NCBI GenBank assembly: GCA_900404475.1
Contig: OUQQ01000689.1
Coordinates: forward strand, 1-10,312
DNA: 10,312 nt
Direction of reading: 5' to 3'
From: Spongospora subterranea
Taxonomy: Eukaryota; Endomyxa; Phytomyxea; Plasmodiophorida; Plasmodiophoridae
The translations under genes and the position numbers were made by a program. Position 1 is the stretch's first letter; every line of letters starts with the position of its first letter. Below are positions 7,493 to 10,312 of this stretch, piece by piece. The notes under the pieces are model-generated. The model made no database searches. It saw nothing but the letters and a program-made list of their open reading frames with translations, and was not told the origin of the DNA.

Positions 7493-8536
7493 TTATTGTG
7501 GAGCGATTCTGGTTGTTTTGAAGGCGTTGGGAAACGCGGCGACTTTGCCGGGCAACATTCTCGGCACGTGAACAGGTCGTATCCCGGTCTCGGGGATCCT
7601 AAACGCGGGGGGCGATGACCTCGCCCTGGGGAAGATCTTGACGACGGCGATGGACGACAGGACCATGGACGTGATTTGGATGATCATCCGAACGGCGAAC
7701 CGAAACCCCTCGGCGTCCCAGCTCAGGAATATCGACAATCCCTCGTAGAACGTTAGCGCCAGGTTCAGGCCCAAATTCAGGAACACCAACTTGAGCAGGT
7801 AGAACTTGGCGCTGTTGTTGTCGCGGGCGGCGAAACCTCTCCGGAACTGGACGAACCCCGATATCGACTTAACGAGAATATAGGTGGTCGATAGGGATAG
7901 CGCCACGATGGCCAACCCCGCCATCAGTCCCGCCACTCCCGTCGGGTTCGCCGACTGCATCACACAGGTCAGCTCCTGGCGGGCGGTCGGCGCCCTGATC
8001 ACGCCCTTGTTTGCGATCGTCAGACATATCTGCGATCCGATTGCGGCTAGGTAATAGACCTGATCGGGAGACACAGCTCGTCAAAAAATTTCAAGCGAAA
8101 CGCCATTCGTTGATTATGAAAACCACGACGAACCATCAAAGCGGTGGTCAACCGGTTACTCTCCTTAGCGTCGAGCTGGTAGAACACGCTGGCGACACGG
8201 TTCAGGAACAGCTGAAGGGTGGCGTTCGCGTCTGATATTCAACTCGTGAAAACGCAGCAGAATAATGGGGAGCGACGACGACGTACAGATCATCTGGGCG
8301 GCGAGGAAGAACGGGCACAGCGCGGTGTTGATCAACGGCAAGAACAAGGTGAGAATGGCGGCGCCGTTGGCGATGAAGTCGACCAATACCAGTTCGGCCA
8401 GGACCACGTCGTGCTTGGCCGCGCTCCGAAACCAGGAATTGTACCCGAGCTGGACGAGCGAGGCGCCGGTCAACACGGCCATCAACAGGTTGCCGATCAC
8501 CTGATTGGCCAAGAACTCGTCGGTCAGCGAGCCCAT
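7493..8536 (-). CDS. Seven-transmembrane receptor-like protein, paralogue A
   Basis: Three exons on the minus strand: 8536-8287, 8231-8134, 8059-7493. Introns are 8286-8232 (55 nt, GTACGT...TATCAG, phase 1) and 8133-8060 (74 nt, GTTCGT...GATCAG, phase 0). They give 304 aa plus TAA. ATG at 8536 is the first Met in frame. Seven hydrophobic spans are visible at about residues 9-31, 44-67, 75-101, 111-132, 157-182, 203-228 and 235-258, with a short N-terminus and a roughly 45-residue polar tail. C74 at the start of span 3 and C148 in the loop after span 4 could form the disulphide usual in G-protein-coupled receptors. Span 3 ends FLNRVASVFY, with NR where class A receptors have DRY. Loop 3 carries FRR and span 6 starts LLKLVF. 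A ligand or signalling role is inferred only from topology. The nearest relative seen is the gene upstream. Confidence 0.8.
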
Positions 8537-9543
8537 ATCGGATCGATTGGGGAAGCGCGACAACCGTGTTCGATGATGAATTCCTTATTGACAGATTGGG
8601 TCAATTCTGTACCCCACTGGATCAATTTCGTTTGGCGAAATCAACAATCTGTTGGCGCTAGGGGTTTCTCGTGTCGTCGTAGTTGTCGGGATCAGAAGGT
8701 TTGAACCTGTTTCCTGTTCGAATTCGCTCCCAACAACATCATGATTCAACAGGCTCAGCGCATTGTGAATGCGGTGAACGCCTGAACACGCTGCTCCTTC
8801 TTATCGGCTTCTGAAGAAGAGGTTTCGATCTGGTTCAGGGGGAGTGGGAACAGCAATGTTTTCCCCTATCGCATCTTTCCCGATATTCCGACGGGCGATC
8901 GTGAATGTATTCCCGTTTTCTTGCGAGATTCTACACGCCCTGTTCGCCCCCGATTCTGACAAACACGGGCCGTATGAGCCACAGCAATATTTGGATCAAA
9001 TCAAGCCGATCTGTTCGAGAATAATGTTGGAGCAGCTTTAGTTGCGGTTTGCTGAAAATTCCGAAAAGCACCAATTCGACTTCACGATCCCACGTTTAGA
9101 GGGCGCAATCTTATCAGCGAACGCATCGCCCGACGCTGTCAAGCCTGTCGCTCAATCAGTTGCTTCGAATTCGCAAATCGCAGGCGCCGAGTCGCCAATA
9201 CACAATGGGGATTCCTTTACTTTCAAAATTTGGACTTTTTCCCTTAGATTCCCTGCTCCTCCCTGTTATAAGGACTGGAAACCGTTTCATTCTTCACCGT
9301 TTCCAATCGATTCAAGAGCTTGTTGATTGACGGTTCTCTTTACAAAAATCAGACACGGAACGTCTCCGTCGGCCACTCGCCCTGAGAAACTGCTGACGTT
9401 CAACGCATCGCGTTCTGGGATCGTGTTCGAATGGCAAGCGTTGCGATCGGGTGATCGTTGCCGATCGCCCAAACCCCTTTCATCATGGGAACCACACACT
9501 ATATCAACAGCGCCAGTCCGTCTGACGACGAGAACACAACATT
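8537..9543. other. 1-kb spacer between the two 7TM paralogues
   Basis: It should contain the 3' flank of paralogue B and the promoter of paralogue A, since both read leftwards. Apart from the + strand frame described separately (8778-9326), I see no domain, RNA gene or repeat. A + frame near 9458-9640 overlaps the 3' end of paralogue B and is treated as its shadow. Confidence 0.45.
8778..9326 (+). pseudogene. Long frame broken by a single TAG, possible gene remnant
   Basis: The frame is open from 8778 to 9326 except for one TAG at 9039-9041 (first ATG 8856). The sequence on both sides is protein-like and soluble, for example YEPQQYLDQIKPICSRIM before the stop and SEKHQFDFTIPRLEGAILSA after it. 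No signal peptide, span or known motif is seen. The stop could be a mutation, a sequencing error, or lie in an unrecognised intron, although no good donor and acceptor pair flanks it closely. Chance openness in a C/G-ending codon genome is also possible, hence the low confidence. Confidence 0.25.
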
Positions 9544-10254
9544 TTATAGATTTACTGGCTTCTCACCAGCTGTGGTCGCGATTGTTTTGTTGGGGCGCGC
9601 AGTGCTAACACCCTTCGCGCGCAACGTGCTGAAGTTCTGACCATTGGTCGTGGGCGCTCGGGACTTGGCGTCATAAAGTTTCGCCATGACGACAACCGAT
9701 ATTCCAAGCCCCAGCGTCCTTGTGATTGAGCTGACGACGAAGCGTGCTATGGCGTCGTCCATGACGAAAATCACCTCGATCACCATAACCATGATTATTG
9801 CCGCGAATTCGATGGCCTCTTTGAAGAATACCAGCTTTAGGATCAGCATCGACCTTTGGCGAGAAGAAGAACCGGCTTTCTGGGAGAGTCGGCGAAACTT
9901 CATATACCCGAACAACGTTTGGCACAATATGTATACGATGACCAACGCGAGAATGATGCTGGACAAGATGTTGGCGGCGCCGGGAACCCCATCGGATTCC
10001 GGGGATGAGGGACAGGAAAGGGAGGTCGTCTCCGCTTGCGCTAGAGTGAAATCGGCGCCGTAGACGATGTAGACCGCCCCCGCCACGAACTCTGACACAA
10101 TCAACACCTGGGAAACGATGGGGTGACGCAGAAGAGATTGGGGCAAATATCCCTACAAGCAATGAGATGAATAAACGGGTCTGGACTTTCGGCTCCATGG
10201 CGTAAAACACGTACGCGACACGGTTGAGAAAGATCATTTTGCCTGTGTTGAGAC
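9544..10254 (-). CDS. Seven-transmembrane receptor-like protein, paralogue B (5' end missing)
   Basis: Exon 2 is 10254-10157 (98 nt, the same length as in paralogue A) and exon 3 is 10107-9544, joined over a 49-nt phase-0 intron (10156-10108, GTAGGG...TTCCCAG). Exon 1 lies beyond the right edge; the acceptor before exon 2 (ATCATCAG) has the same phase as in A. The visible part starts in span 3 (FLNRVAYVFY, compare FLNRVASVFY in A), then has spans 4-7 and a polar C-terminal tail ending in TAA. Shared marks with A are the FLNRVA-VFY block, both intron positions, a Cys in the loop after span 4 (SLSC), the FRR in loop 3, LKLVF in span 6, and exon 3 length (187 against 188 codons). Most other positions differ, so the duplication is old. 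It is probably one member of a larger tandem array continuing to the right. Confidence 0.8.
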
Positions 10255-10291
10255 CTGATGATCTGGAAGTTATTTTTTGGGGGTCGGGGTC

Positions 10292-10309
10292 GGGGGGGGG
10301 GGGGGGGGG
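10292..10309. repeat. 18-nt G homopolymer at the window edge
   Basis: A run of 18 G preceded by GGGGGTCGGGGTC. It lies in what should be the first intron of paralogue B. Long G runs at contig ends are common sequencing artefacts, so this may mark an assembly limit rather than genomic sequence. Confidence 0.9.
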
Positions 10310-10312
10310 ATT

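Noticed and set aside
10141..10312. Alternative start for paralogue B at ATG 10237 (MIFLNRVAYVFY)
   Set aside because: In paralogue A the same segment is internal to span 3, and the reading frame runs back to an intron acceptor at the matching position, so this Met is internal.
1..10312. CRISPR arrays, tRNA or rRNA genes, bacterial-type operons, transposon ends
   Set aside because: No spaced identical repeats, tRNA-like cloverleaf, rRNA sequence, transposase or terminal inverted repeats were recognised on either strand; the intron-rich genes are eukaryotic.

Overview
This is nuclear DNA from a eukaryote with many very short introns. Every gene I can model is split by GT...AG introns of about 42-91 nt, and exon phases match across the joins. 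Coding exons favour C- or G-ending codons (GTC, ATC, AAC, GAC, TCG), which also leaves long empty reading frames on the opposite strand. The window cannot say which lineage this is. A compact-genome protist or early-diverging fungus fits. The ORC2 protein keeps a GLGSK loop as animal ORC2 does.

Layout. (1) 1-518, + strand: the last three exons of an unidentified gene. (2) 519-2775: a poor-quality stretch. It holds a short ORF broken by stops (747-995), a divergent HSP70-like N-terminal region in six short exons (1048-1900), and a near-perfect 284/306 bp direct duplication around a single N (1848-2438) that looks like an unmerged assembly join. (3) 2776-3434, +: a small spliced gene of unknown function. 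(4) 3848-4477, +: an intronless gene for a secreted, cysteine-free, histidine-rich protein (47 His in about 190 mature residues). (5) 5098-6732, +: origin recognition complex subunit 2 (ORC2), nine exons, 374 aa, the most secure identification here. (6) 7493-8536 and 9544-10254, - strand: two tandem paralogues of a seven-transmembrane receptor-like family. They share intron positions and an internal exon of exactly 98 nt in both. The second runs off the right edge beside an 18-nt G run.

The genes do not form a pathway. ORC2 is DNA-replication housekeeping, the His-rich protein probably binds metal outside the cell or in the secretory route, and the 7TM pair is a small expanding membrane family. 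ORC2 and the first 7TM gene are convergent over a 760-nt spacer. The strongest leads for novelty are the 7TM family, the His-rich protein, and two AT-hook-like GRPR motifs in ORC2. The oddest structure, the 1848-2438 duplication, is more likely an assembly fault than biology.
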